Shown here in pieces: positions 8,677-17,046 of a stretch of 64,000 nt of DNA. The stretch comes from 3-1-20CM-4-69-9 sp038237865 (lineage in GTDB: Bacteria > Actinomycetota > Thermoleophilia > Gaiellales > Gaiellaceae): contig JBBRYG010000003.1 in assembly GCA_038237865.1 (NCBI GenBank), positions 1 to 64,000 of the forward strand, given 5' to 3'. Numbering within the stretch: the first letter of the stretch is position 1; each line of letters begins with the position of its first letter. Made by a program: the position numbers and the translations under genes. The notes under the pieces were generated by a model that ran no database searches, was not told the DNA's origin, and worked only from the letters and a program-made list of their open reading frames with translations.

Positions 8677-8762
8677 TGCGCTGGAGAGGACTTGAACCTC
8701 CACGGCCTATCAAGGCCACTAGGCCCTCAACCTAGCGCGTCTACCAATTCCGCCACCAGCGC
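8677..8762 (-). tRNA. tRNA-Leu (anticodon GAG)
   Basis: Class II tRNA on the minus strand. The acceptor arms GCGCTGG (complement of 8756-8762) and CCAGCGC (complement of 8678-8684) pair perfectly. The anticodon stem is CTAGG/CCTAG with loop TTGAGGG (GAG). The long variable arm is TGGCCTTGATAGGCC and the T-arm is GAGGTTCAAGTCCTC. CCA is not encoded. It reads CUC/CUU leucine codons. Confidence 0.96.
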
Positions 8763-8999
8763 TTGAGGAAGCGTCAGTGTAGCTAGACCTTCTCCCGCGG
8801 ACGGGCTTTGCCCGGCCGTGCAGGTACCGCTCTTCGGTAGCGGACGGCGCGGACTTTTCGGTCGGCGTTCGAGCCGAGGCGGCTCAGTGGGAGCTGCTTT
8901 TGACAGGACTGATTAGGCTAGCTTCCATGATTGACCTCTCGCGCCGCAGGGCCGGGCTCATCCCGGTCCCGCTCCCTGCGGATGTCGTTCAGAACGGCG

Positions 9000-9034
9000 C
9001 GAGGTCGTCACGCGAGCGCAGCGAGCGGACTTCG
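9000..9034. repeat. REP-like palindrome, copy D (degenerate)
   Basis: CGAGGTCGTCACG, then GAGCGCAGCGAGC, then GGACTTCG. It matches copies A-C at the GTCGTCA and GGACTTCG blocks with diverged inner stems. It ends six bases before the TTG start of tldD and so may shape that leader. Confidence 0.55.
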
Positions 9035-9039
9035 CGACG

Positions 9040-10473
9040 TTGAGGGAGCTGTGCGCAGCCGCGGTTGATGCCGCCCTCGGGGCCGGTGCCGAGTACGCGG
9101 ACGCACGCGCGGTCGTTCGCCGAAACCAGCTCGTCTCGACGAAGAACGGCCGCGTCGAGGCCGTGAACGACGCCGAGAGCGAGGGCATCGGCGTTCGCGT
9201 ACTCGTGGGCGGCGCCTGGGGCTTCGCCGGCGATCGGCGCCTCGATGCCGAGGGCGCCCGCGAAGCGGCCCTGCGCGCGTGCGCCTTCGCGCGCGCCGCG
9301 GCGGGGCCCCACACCCGCGCGCTCGCGCCGATCAATGCGCGCAAAGGGACGTATCGGACGCCCCTCGAGCAAGATCCGTTCGAGGTGTCGTTGGCCGCGA
9401 AGGTCGAGCACTGCCTGAGCGCCAACGAAGCGCTTCAGGGGCCGGACGTGATCGTTCGCCAGGCGATGGTGCGCGCCCAGCGCGAGCACAAGGTGCTCCT
9501 CTCCTCCGAGGGGACGGACGTCGAGCAGGAGCTCGTGGAGTGCGGCGGGGGAATCGACTGCTCGGCAACCCGCGACGGCGTCTTCCAGATGCGGAGCTAT
9601 CCAAGCGCGAACGTGGGGTCGAGCTCGCAGGCGGGCTGGGAATACGTGGAGTCGCTCGGCCTCGAGCGCGAGGCGCCCCGGGTCGCCGAGCAGGCCGCCG
9701 CCCTGCTGCGCGCGGAGGCCTGCCCAGCGGGTGTGACGACGGTCGTCCTCGACGCTGAGCAAGTCGCGCTGCAGGTGCACGAATCCGTTGGTCATCCCAC
9801 CGAGCTCGACCGGATCTACGGGACAGAAGCTTCTTACGCCGGCACGAGCTTCCTCAAGCCGGCCGATCTCGGCTCCCTGCGCTACGGGTCGGATCTCATG
9901 CACATCTCGGCCGACCCGACCACGCAAGGCGGGCTCGGAACGTTCGGCTTCGACGACGAGGGCGTACAGGCAGAGCGGCAACTCGTAGTGGAGGCGGGCC
10001 TTCTGACCGGGTTCCTGACGTCGCGTGAGACGGCAGCCAGAATCGGCTCGGGCAGTGGTGGCTCGATGCGCGCCGAGGGCTGGAACCGGATGCCGCTCGT
10101 CCGCATGACCAACCTCCACCTCGAGCCGGGGCAAGGCTCGCGCGACGACCTGCTCTCGGAGGTCGACCACGGCGTCTACCTGGAGACGAACCGGAGCTGG
10201 TCGATCGACGACAAACGCTTGAACTTCCAGTTCGGCACGCAGATGGCATGGGAGATCAAGGACGGACGGCTCGGCCGGATGCTGCGCGACGCCACGTATA
10301 CGGGAATCACCCCGGAATTCTGGGGCAAGCTCGACGCGGTCGGCGGAGCCGAGGAGTGGCAGCTCTACGGGATGACGAACTGCGGAAAGGGCCAGCCCGG
10401 CCAGTCCGCCCACGTCTCGCATGGCGCGTCCCCGGCCCGGTTCCGGGACGTGCAGATCGGGGTGACCGCGTGA
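9040..10473 (+). CDS. tldD: TldD metalloprotease
   Basis: A 477-residue TldD/PmbA-family protein. The zinc-binding HExxxH is present as HESVGH at residues 247-252, followed by PTELDRIYGTEASYAGTSF, which identifies the catalytic TldD subunit. With the next gene product it forms a TldD/E protease known to process modified peptides and antitoxins. The only in-frame start is TTG at 9040, directly after a REP-like element, so initiation may be weak or the start misjudged. The stop lies within a 19-base sequence repeated at the start of pmbA. The C-terminus (FRDVQIGVTA) is standard. Confidence 0.93.
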   Translation: MRELCAAAVDAALGAGAEYADARAVVRRNQLVSTKNGRVEAVNDAESEGIGVRVLVGGAWGFAGDRRLDAEGAREAALRACAFARAAAGPHTRALAPINARKGTYRTPLEQDPFEVSLAAKVEHCLSANEALQGPDVIVRQAMVRAQREHKVLLSSEGTDVEQELVECGGGIDCSATRDGVFQMRSYPSANVGSSSQAGWEYVESLGLEREAPRVAEQAAALLRAEACPAGVTTVVLDAEQVALQVHESVGHPTELDRIYGTEASYAGTSFLKPADLGSLRYGSDLMHISADPTTQGGLGTFGFDDEGVQAERQLVVEAGLLTGFLTSRETAARIGSGSGGSMRAEGWNRMPLVRMTNLHLEPGQGSRDDLLSEVDHGVYLETNRSWSIDDKRLNFQFGTQMAWEIKDGRLGRMLRDATYTGITPEFWGKLDAVGGAEEWQLYGMTNCGKGQPGQSAHVSHGASPARFRDVQIGVTA

Positions 10474-10636
10474 GCGGTCACCCCGTGTGGAGGGGCTCCG
10501 GGGAACCGGGAGGTTCCCCGCGCGTCAATCCTTGGCGCCGGGGGCGCCGAGGCGATACCGAGAAGGGGCCCACGGGGAAACAGGGTTTCCCCGTGCGAGG
10601 AGCCGCAGGCGACGCTGTCGGGGTGACCGCGTGAGC
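10457..10636 (+). repeat. 161 bp insertion between 19 bp direct repeats at the tldD-pmbA junction
   Basis: TCGGGGTGACCGCGTGAGC occurs exactly at 10457-10475 and 10618-10636 (period 161). Each copy contains GTGA, the overlapping stop/start expected between tldD and pmbA. The material between is non-coding and holds hairpins GGGGAACC/GGTTCCCC and CACGGGGAAA/TTTCCCCGTG. Confidence 0.85.
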
Positions 10637-11992
10637 CAGGCCGCTGAGGTTGCGCAGGCGGCGCTCGAAGCGGGCGGAGCCGACGGAGAGGCCGTGGTGC
10701 TGGCAGAGCATTCGGGCCTGGCTCGTTTCGCGGGTTCGGAGGTGCACCAGCCCACCTTGATCGACAACCTCGTCGTCACGTTGAGGGTCGTCGAGAACGG
10801 GCGCGCAGGCGTCGCCACCACCAACCGCATCGACGAGCAGGGGCTCGCCGATTTGGCGGCACGTGCTGCAGACGCAGCTTCGAGCTCGCCGGTCGACCCG
10901 GATTTCCCCGGGCTTGCCGAGCCTTCCCCGCTCCCCGAGGTAGAGGGCCATGACGACGCCACCGCCGCGCTCGGCCCCGACGAGCAGGCCAGGCTCGCGT
11001 CGGCCGCGATCGAGGCTGCGGGCAAGCTCCTGGTCTACGGCTTCTTCACGAGCGCGTCGTCGGAGCTCGCGATCGCGACGTCCACGGGGATGACCGCAGC
11101 GCAGCGGATGACCGACGCAATGGCTCTCGTGATCGCCGCGGAGGAAGGGCGCTCTGGCTATGCCGAGCAGATGAGCTGGCGGGCGGCAGACGTGGATCCG
11201 GCGGCGGTCGCGCGCGAGGCGGCCGAGAAGGCGGCGCGCACGGCAGACGCCACCACGCTCGAGCCGGGGCACTATCGCGCGGTGCTCGAGCCTTACGCCT
11301 TCGCCGAGCTCCTCGAGAACTTTTCCTACGACTCTTTCGGAGCCCTAGGACAGCTGGAGGAGCGGGGCTATCTCGCAGGCCGGCTGGGCGAGCAGGTCTT
11401 CGACCCGAAGGTCTCGATCGCCGACGATTCGCTCGATGCTCGCGGGCTTCCGAAGGCGTTCGACTTCGAAGGGACGCCGAAACGACGGGTGCCGCTGATC
11501 GATGAAGGCACCGCCTGCGGGGTCGTCTGGGACAGGACGACGGCGGCCCGGGCAAGAAACGGCGGCGCCAGCACGGGCCATGCACCGCCGCTCGCGATGC
11601 GCGACTGGGGGCCCTTGCCGAGCGCCCTGTCGGTGGCGGGAGGCGAGGCCGAGTCCGTCGAGGAGCTCGCGGAGCTCGTCGGCAACGGCATCTACGTGAC
11701 GCGTCTGCATTACCTCAGCCCGGTCAGTCCACGCGAAGGCGTAATCACGGGGATGACACGGGACGGAACGTTCCGGATCCGCGACGGCCGGGTCGCCGAG
11801 CCGCTCGTCAACCTCCGCTTCACGGTCTCGGTGCCGGAGATGCTGCGGGACGTACCCGGCCTGACCCGCGAGGCGACGCTGGTCAACGCGAGCGACTTCT
11901 ACGGCGAGCGGTATCCACGGGGCACGCTCGTGCCCGCGATCGCGACCGCCCGCTTCCGCATCAGCGGCGTCGGCTCCGCGCCCGGGATCTAA
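10631..11992 (+). CDS. pmbA: PmbA/TldE-type regulatory protease subunit
   Basis: Partner of TldD in the same superfamily: 453 residues, starting VSQAAEVAQAALEAGGADGE at a GTG inside the second 19-base repeat. It lacks an HExxxH motif, as expected for the TldE/PmbA subunit. The late segments NGIYVTRLHYLSPVSPREG and GITGMTRDGTFRIRDG-like text are typical of the family. The frame stays open upstream to a GTG at 10487, but that part is translated insertion sequence and is not credible. The convergent downstream gene ends four bases inside its 3' end. Confidence 0.9.
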   Translation: MSQAAEVAQAALEAGGADGEAVVLAEHSGLARFAGSEVHQPTLIDNLVVTLRVVENGRAGVATTNRIDEQGLADLAARAADAASSSPVDPDFPGLAEPSPLPEVEGHDDATAALGPDEQARLASAAIEAAGKLLVYGFFTSASSELAIATSTGMTAAQRMTDAMALVIAAEEGRSGYAEQMSWRAADVDPAAVAREAAEKAARTADATTLEPGHYRAVLEPYAFAELLENFSYDSFGALGQLEERGYLAGRLGEQVFDPKVSIADDSLDARGLPKAFDFEGTPKRRVPLIDEGTACGVVWDRTTAARARNGGASTGHAPPLAMRDWGPLPSALSVAGGEAESVEELAELVGNGIYVTRLHYLSPVSPREGVITGMTRDGTFRIRDGRVAEPLVNLRFTVSVPEMLRDVPGLTREATLVNASDFYGERYPRGTLVPAIATARFRISGVGSAPGI

Positions 11993-13245
11993 AACCCGTC
12001 TCGGGCGAACACGCGGGTGTAGTCCACATCGCCGAGCGGAGTCTCTCGCCAACCACTGAGACGCGGCGAGACCAGCCGGGCGTCGGCGACGGAGGCGATC
12101 GGAATCACCACGGCGCTCCTCCTGAGGGCAGCGTCGACTCGGCCGAGCGCTGCGCGCTGGCTCATGCGCGCGACCGCCTCACGGAGGTCCGAGCGCCCGG
12201 GCCGATCGCCGAGGACGAGCGCGGCAGCCAGAGCCTCGGGCTGCGGATACGGGGCGATCAGGCGCTCCAGGCGCGCGTCCGCAGGCGCGCCCGCAGGGAC
12301 CATGACCGGTCCGAGCCCCGCCTCGCGCCACTGCCCGTAGAGGAGACCGCCGCCGTACGTGAGCCTCGGCGAGGCGGAGAACCTCACCCGCACCCTGGGA
12401 AGGGTCGGGATCGACCGCAGAGCGCGGCGAAAGCGCGCGGGGTCCTGGCGACCTCCGCCGAAGAGCGAAAATGCAGCCGGCGCCCGCCGCTCGCTCACGA
12501 GCGCCTCGTAGTCTCCCCTGTTCGCCGTCTGCCAGTACGCCTCTCGCAGGGCAGGCCGGTGCGCGAGCACGCTACGAGGCGTGGTCACGACGAGGTCGAG
12601 GCCGAGCAGGCGCCGAACGCGCAGTGCGTCCCCCAGGCCGGAGCCGATGTCGCCCGTGGGTACGGGCGCCTCGTCCACCTCGCCGCGCCGGAATGCCCGC
12701 ACCGCCGCGATCCCGCCGAGGCGCCGGAACTCGAGCGTCGTCTCGCCCCTGCGGGCGATCACCCGCTGTGGGGAGCCGCGCAGGAGCCGGAAAGGCCCAG
12801 GCACGCCCCGCGGGGCGGCGGCCACCGCCGTGAGCGCGAAGGGAAACCGTCGCCACGGGAATCTGAGCCGAATCAGCAGCGAGCTCCGGCTGGACGCGAC
12901 AATCCTCTCCGCGGCGAAGAGCCAACCCGCAGGCGCCTTCTGTAGCCCGGCGACGCGGCGCAGCCCCGCGGCGATCGCCCGTGCCGAGCGGCACGTGAAA
13001 CGCCAGGTGCGAAAGGAGCGATCAGCCCGCCAGGAGGAGCAGAGCCCTGGCACGAGCGCGCCGTCCCGGCCCACCCGGACTGGGGTCGCGAAGAGCGCAC
13101 GGGCGAGTGTGGTCTCGTCCCGCCCAACGGCGAACGCAGGGTCCAGCGGCCAGCTGAAGTCCGCGAGCGCGACGCGGATCGTTCGTCGAGATGCTGAAGC
13201 TGCAGAGGATGCGGACTGGGGCTCCCAGCCCGCTACCGCAACCAC
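11989..13245 (-). CDS. Family 5 (peptide/nickel-type) solute-binding protein
   Basis: A protein of about 418 residues. An N-terminal hydrophobic stretch (VVAVAGW preceded in frame by AALAAAA) suggests a signal sequence, but the only ATG/GTG/TTG start is GTG at 13245, so the start is uncertain. RTIRVALADFSWPLDPAF and ALFATPVRVGRDGALVPGLC are typical openings of SBP_bac_5 proteins. The family binds peptides or related ligands for ABC import. It lies just downstream of secG on the same strand (11 bases), with no permease or ATPase nearby. The length is short for the family (usually 500 or more), so it may be a reduced or divergent member. Confidence 0.7.
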   Translation of the reverse strand: MVAVAGWEPQSASSAASASRRTIRVALADFSWPLDPAFAVGRDETTLARALFATPVRVGRDGALVPGLCSSWRADRSFRTWRFTCRSARAIAAGLRRVAGLQKAPAGWLFAAERIVASSRSSLLIRLRFPWRRFPFALTAVAAAPRGVPGPFRLLRGSPQRVIARRGETTLEFRRLGGIAAVRAFRRGEVDEAPVPTGDIGSGLGDALRVRRLLGLDLVVTTPRSVLAHRPALREAYWQTANRGDYEALVSERRAPAAFSLFGGGRQDPARFRRALRSIPTLPRVRVRFSASPRLTYGGGLLYGQWREAGLGPVMVPAGAPADARLERLIAPYPQPEALAAALVLGDRPGRSDLREAVARMSQRAALGRVDAALRRSAVVIPIASVADARLVSPRLSGWRETPLGDVDYTRVFARDGF

Positions 13246-13256
13246 TGCCGCCGCCG

Positions 13257-13478
13257 CTAGCGCAGCTGTCTGAACAGAAGAACGCAGTTGAGTGTGAAGA
13301 GGATCGCCACCACGATCGTCACCCGAGTCAGGTTGCGCTCGACGATGTGCGTCCCACCCTGGGAGGCCGGCGTGAACCCCATTCCTCCGAGACCGGCGTC
13401 GCGGCCGGAGTGCATCAGGATCAGCCCGCAGAGAGCGACCGAGAGGAGCACCTGGATGACGGCGAGGATCTGTGTCAT
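13257..13478 (-). CDS. secG: Preprotein translocase subunit SecG
   Basis: A 73-residue protein with two membrane helices (MTQILAVIQVLLSVALCGLI and VTIVVAILFTLNCVLLF) joined by a Gly-rich loop (GRDAGLGGMGFTPASQGG), which is diagnostic of SecG. It stabilises the SecYE channel. The ATG at 13478 is chosen because the longer open frame adds only low-quality sequence upstream. The downstream binding-protein gene may be co-transcribed. Confidence 0.94.
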   Translation of the reverse strand: MTQILAVIQVLLSVALCGLILMHSGRDAGLGGMGFTPASQGGTHIVERNLTRVTIVVAILFTLNCVLLFRQLR

Positions 13479-13512
13479 CGCGACGGCAGGGTACCAGCGG
13501 CGGGCGGCCTTT

Positions 13513-13902
13513 CTAGGTGTCGACGACCTCGACGATCGCGTCGATGAGCTCGGCCGCGATCCTGTCCTTCGTGACGTAACCGGAGGCACCGGCCTTGCGT
13601 GCCCGATCGACGTCGGTGCGTGAGTTCGACCCGGTCAGCATCAGGATCCGTGTCCCAGGCAGCTCCTGGCTGATCTGCTCGGCCGCCTCGAAGCCGTCCA
13701 TCACCGGCATCGAGATATCCATCAGAATCACGTCGGGCCTGGTCTCGCGCGCAAGTTGAACCGCCTCGCTGCCGTCCCGAGCGTGGCCGACGACCTCGAT
13801 CCGCTCGCTGACGGCAAGGATTGCCTCGAGTGCTTGCGCGAACAAGCGATGATCGTCCGCGATCAGGAGTCGGACAGTTTTCGGCAGATTTATGGCGGCC
13901 AT
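13513..13902 (-). CDS. Stand-alone response-regulator receiver domain
   Basis: A 129-residue single REC domain of the NarL type: acidic pair Asp16-Asp17 (IADDHRLF), phospho-acceptor Asp62 (ILMDISMP), Thr90 (MLTGSN) and Lys112 (YVTKD). The DNA-binding output domain is absent and the frame closes naturally after AIVEVVDT. Such proteins act as phosphate sinks or by protein contact. No kinase is adjacent. Start at MAAINLPK; an upstream in-frame start at 13929 is possible. A divergent small gene begins about 50 bases away. Confidence 0.88.
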   Translation of the reverse strand: MAAINLPKTVRLLIADDHRLFAQALEAILAVSERIEVVGHARDGSEAVQLARETRPDVILMDISMPVMDGFEAAEQISQELPGTRILMLTGSNSRTDVDRARKAGASGYVTKDRIAAELIDAIVEVVDT

Positions 13903-13953
13903 GCGCTCAGACTCGAGAGGTTGGCCCACAATCTGCCTGGTTATGCTTCGTTT

Positions 13954-14160
13954 GTGAAGGGGGAGCCTGACCCGCGGGAGCGGATCCAGAAGCTCCTGGT
14001 CACCGGCGACAACCGGCTCAAGCAGGGCGTCGACCCGTCGAAAGCGCGGGCTAGCTACGAGCAGGCGCTCGCCGCCGCGGTGGAAGCCGGTCTCGAGGAG
14101 TCGGTGCGGCCGCTCGTCGAGATCAGGCTCGCCGATCTCGAGCGTCTACGCCGCGAGTAA
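13954..14160 (+). CDS. Small helical protein, tetratricopeptide-like
   Basis: A 68-residue product starting VKGEPDPRERIQKLLVTG. The frame is open further upstream, but that part is antisense to the receiver gene. NRLKQGVDPSKARASYEQAL and AAVEAGLEESVRPLVEIRLA look like one and a half TPR-type helical hairpins. GAAGGGGG is close to the start. Function unknown; a scaffold or partner role near the divergent receiver protein is possible but unproven. Confidence 0.6.
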   Translation: MKGEPDPRERIQKLLVTGDNRLKQGVDPSKARASYEQALAAAVEAGLEESVRPLVEIRLADLERLRRE

Positions 14161-14208
14161 CGCGCCTCGGAGCTTCGCGACCGAAAGGCCGCGGCGATCG
14201 AGCCGCTC

Positions 14209-15207
14209 CTATCGCGCGTTCCCCGAAAGCAGAGCGCGGTGGAGAATCGACTCGATCCTTGCCCCCTGAGACCTGACGTCGTGGCGCTCGGCGGCGACGC
14301 GGGCCGCAATGTTCGGGGAAGGAAGGGCTGCCGCCTCGCCCAGCGCCCAGCCGAGCGCCGCCTCGTCGGCCGGATCGACCAGGAGACCGGCCTCCGGCGG
14401 CACGAACTCCGGGGGGCCGCCGATCCTGGTACCGATCACCGACCGGCCGCAGGCCATCGCCTCCAGCAGAGACTGGCCGAACGGCTCGATCAGGCTCGGC
14501 TGGCAGACGACGTGCGCTGCTGCGATCAGGCCGGGGATCGCGTCGTGCTGCACCGCCCCGGTCACCTCGATGCCGGGCAAGGCCTCGAGCCGTCCCCTGA
14601 ACGGTCCGTCGCCCACGAAGCTCAGCGTCCCGACCCCGTTCGCCGCGAACGCCCGCGCGAGTCGGAGCACGTTCTTGCGCTCGGTCAGCGACCCGATACA
14701 GAGATAGCGCGGTGCCCCCTCAGGCGACGGCTCGACCCGGAAGCGTTCCAGGTCGACCCCGGACGAGACCACCTCGGTCTTGCCCCGCGCCGCCGGAACC
14801 TTCGTCTCCAGCTCGAGGCGGAGGTACTCGGAGACCGCCACGACCGCAGCGGCGCGATGCACGACGAAACGCGTGGCGGCAGCCACGCCGGGCAGGGCGC
14901 CGACGTTCCGAACGTCGCGGCCGTGCGCGGTCACGACGAGCGGGGCTCGGGATGCCAGTGCGGCCACGAGACCGGTGGGCACGAGGAAATGCGCGTAGAC
15001 GACGTCCGGTTGGAATGCCCGAGCCGCAGCGAAGGCTCGTCGCCCGAGCTCGAGGTAGCGCAGCTTGCCGCCGGCGCGCGAGTCCAGCACCGCGCGATGC
15101 AGCTCGTGCCCCCGCCCGGCGAGCTCGCGCTCGATCCCTGCGACGAACGGCCCGAGATCGGGCGCCCCCGGCCCGGGGTACATCTGGGAGACGAGCAGGA
15201 TCCGCAC
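14209..15207 (-). CDS. GT4-family glycosyltransferase
   Basis: A 332-residue GT-B fold enzyme. The N-terminal acceptor domain opens MRILLVSQMYPGPG with GPFVAGIERELAGRGHE. The C-terminal donor domain has IGSLTERKNVLRLARAF and the E-x7-E region SLIEPFGQSLLEAMACG, with GGPPEFVP. It would transfer a sugar from a nucleotide donor to a lipid or glycan. No other glycan genes are adjacent; the divergent ABC exporter could be a partner but nothing proves that. Confidence 0.9.
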   Translation of the reverse strand: MRILLVSQMYPGPGAPDLGPFVAGIERELAGRGHELHRAVLDSRAGGKLRYLELGRRAFAAARAFQPDVVYAHFLVPTGLVAALASRAPLVVTAHGRDVRNVGALPGVAAATRFVVHRAAAVVAVSEYLRLELETKVPAARGKTEVVSSGVDLERFRVEPSPEGAPRYLCIGSLTERKNVLRLARAFAANGVGTLSFVGDGPFRGRLEALPGIEVTGAVQHDAIPGLIAAAHVVCQPSLIEPFGQSLLEAMACGRSVIGTRIGGPPEFVPPEAGLLVDPADEAALGWALGEAAALPSPNIAARVAAERHDVRSQGARIESILHRALLSGNAR

Positions 15208-15227
15208 GCGGTCCCTATGTTCTCAGC

Positions 15228-16205
15228 GTGTCCGTCATCCGCGTCGCCGAGCTCGAGAAGGTCTTCAAGGTGCCCGAGCGGGATTCCGGTCTGCGCGCGG
15301 CTGCGAAGAGCCTCGTCAGCCGCAAGACCCGCGACGTGCGCGCGGTCGACTCGATCTCGTTCGAGATCGGCGAGGGCGAGGTCGTCGGCTTCCTCGGGCC
15401 GAACGGGGCCGGCAAGACGACCTCGCTGAAGATGCTCTCGGGCCTCCTCTACCCCACGTCCGGCGAGGCGACGGTGCTCGGGCATGTTCCCTCGAAGCGG
15501 GAGCGCGACTACCTGCGCCGGATCACGCTCGTGATGGGGAACCGCAACCAGCTGCAGTGGGACCTCCCCGCCCTCGACTCGTTCGAGCTGAACCGTGCGA
15601 TCTACCGGCTCCCCCGGGACCAGTTCCTCGCGATCCGGGACGAGCTGATCGAGCTGCTGGAGATCGGCGACCTCATCCGCAAGCCCGTACGCCAACTTTC
15701 GCTCGGGGAGCGGATGAAAGTGGAGGTCGTGGGCGCGCTTCTCCACCGGCCGCAGGTCCTGTTCCTCGACGAGCCGACGATCGGGCTCGACGTGACGATG
15801 CAGAAGCGGATCCGGGGGTTCCTCGCGGAGTACAACCGCCGCTACGACGCGACCGTGCTGCTCACGAGCCACTACATGGCGGACGTGGTTGCGCTCTGCA
15901 AGCGGGTGATCGTGATCCACCACGGCCGGATCCTGTTCGACGGCGACCTCTCGGCCCTCGGCGACCAATTCGCCGCCTACAAGACGATCGAGGTCGCGCT
16001 GGCCGACGGGACGGCCGGACTGGAGGGCTACGGCGAGGTGCTCGAGCGCGACGGCGACCGCTTCAAGCTGCGGGTCGCGAAGAGCGACGCGCCGCGCGTG
16101 GCCGCGCGCCTGCTCAGCGAGCAGCAGGTGGCGGACCTGACGATCGAGGAGCCGCCGATCGAGGACGTGATCGAGCTGGTCTTCGCCCAGGAACAGAGCA
16201 CGTGA
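15228..16205 (+). CDS. ABC-2 exporter ATPase (COG4586 type)
   Basis: A 325-residue ATPase with Walker A GPNGAGKTT, Q-loop-like region GNRNQLQWDLPALDS, signature LSLGERMKVE, Walker B VLFLDEPTIGLD and switch His in LLTSHYM. The RNQLQWDLP variant and the C-terminal domain are typical of the COG4586 group that pairs with COG4587/COG3694 permeases. The GTG start at 15228 gives the normal N-terminus VSVIRVAELEKVFKV. The stop overlaps the next start by GTGA. Cargo is unknown. Confidence 0.93.
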   Translation: MSVIRVAELEKVFKVPERDSGLRAAAKSLVSRKTRDVRAVDSISFEIGEGEVVGFLGPNGAGKTTSLKMLSGLLYPTSGEATVLGHVPSKRERDYLRRITLVMGNRNQLQWDLPALDSFELNRAIYRLPRDQFLAIRDELIELLEIGDLIRKPVRQLSLGERMKVEVVGALLHRPQVLFLDEPTIGLDVTMQKRIRGFLAEYNRRYDATVLLTSHYMADVVALCKRVIVIHHGRILFDGDLSALGDQFAAYKTIEVALADGTAGLEGYGEVLERDGDRFKLRVAKSDAPRVAARLLSEQQVADLTIEEPPIEDVIELVFAQEQST

Positions 16206-17044
16206 CCGTCGCGGCGACCCCCGTGCGCGAGGAGTCGCGCCTGCGCTCGATGGCGGACTTCTACGCGACGACGATCCGGACTGCGATCCAGACGGAGTTC
16301 CAGTACCGGGCCGCGACCTACATGTACATGCTCGGGATGGTCGCCGAGCCCGTGATCTATCTCGTCGTCTGGTCGACGATCGCGCGCTCCCAGGGAGGCT
16401 CGGTCGCCGGCCTGACGCCAGGCGACTTCGCGGCGTACTACATCGTCTGGACGCTCGTCCGCAACATGAACATCGTCTTCACCCCCTATGGCTGGGAGCA
16501 CCGGATCCGCGAGGGCCAATTCTCGGGGCTGCTGCTGCGGCCGCTCCATCCGATCCACTACGACATCGCCCAGTTCGCAGGCGGAAAGGTCGTGTGGGTG
16601 CTCTTCTACCTCCCGATCGCGGTGGGGCTCACGATCGCGTTCAAGCCGACGCTGCACGTGTCGCCGCTCGAGGTCGCCGTGTTCCTCGTCGCGATCTGGG
16701 GCGCCTACCTGATCCGGACGATGAACCTCTGGCTGCTCGGGATGGTGAGCTTCTGGACGACGCGGGCGAGCGCGATCTTCCAGACGTACATGATGGCGGA
16801 GCTTCTGCTGTCTGGGCGGCTCGTCCCACTGAAGCTGATGCCCGGATGGGCGCAGTCGCTCGCCGCGTGGCTCCCGTTCAAGTGGACGTTCTACTTCCCG
16901 ATCCAGGCGCTCGTCGGCGACCTCTCGACCGCGTCCCTCGCGGGTGGGCTCGGGATGCAGGCGCTCTGGACCGCAATCGGGAGCGTCCTCGTCTGGCTCT
17001 TCTTCCGGGCGTCGATCAAGCGATACACGGCGGTGGGAAATTAG
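16202..17044 (+). CDS. ABC-2 exporter permease (COG4587 type)
   Basis: A 280-residue membrane protein with six predicted helices, starting MTVAATPVREESRLRSMADF. EFQYRAATYMYMLGMVAEPV and LLRPLHPIHYDIAQFAGGKV are typical of this permease group. It pairs with the following permease (two-base gap, TAG-TC-ATG) as a heterodimer driven by the upstream ATPase. No signal peptide. Direction is presumably export. Confidence 0.92.
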   Translation: MTVAATPVREESRLRSMADFYATTIRTAIQTEFQYRAATYMYMLGMVAEPVIYLVVWSTIARSQGGSVAGLTPGDFAAYYIVWTLVRNMNIVFTPYGWEHRIREGQFSGLLLRPLHPIHYDIAQFAGGKVVWVLFYLPIAVGLTIAFKPTLHVSPLEVAVFLVAIWGAYLIRTMNLWLLGMVSFWTTRASAIFQTYMMAELLLSGRLVPLKLMPGWAQSLAAWLPFKWTFYFPIQALVGDLSTASLAGGLGMQALWTAIGSVLVWLFFRASIKRYTAVGN

Positions 17045-17046
17045 TC

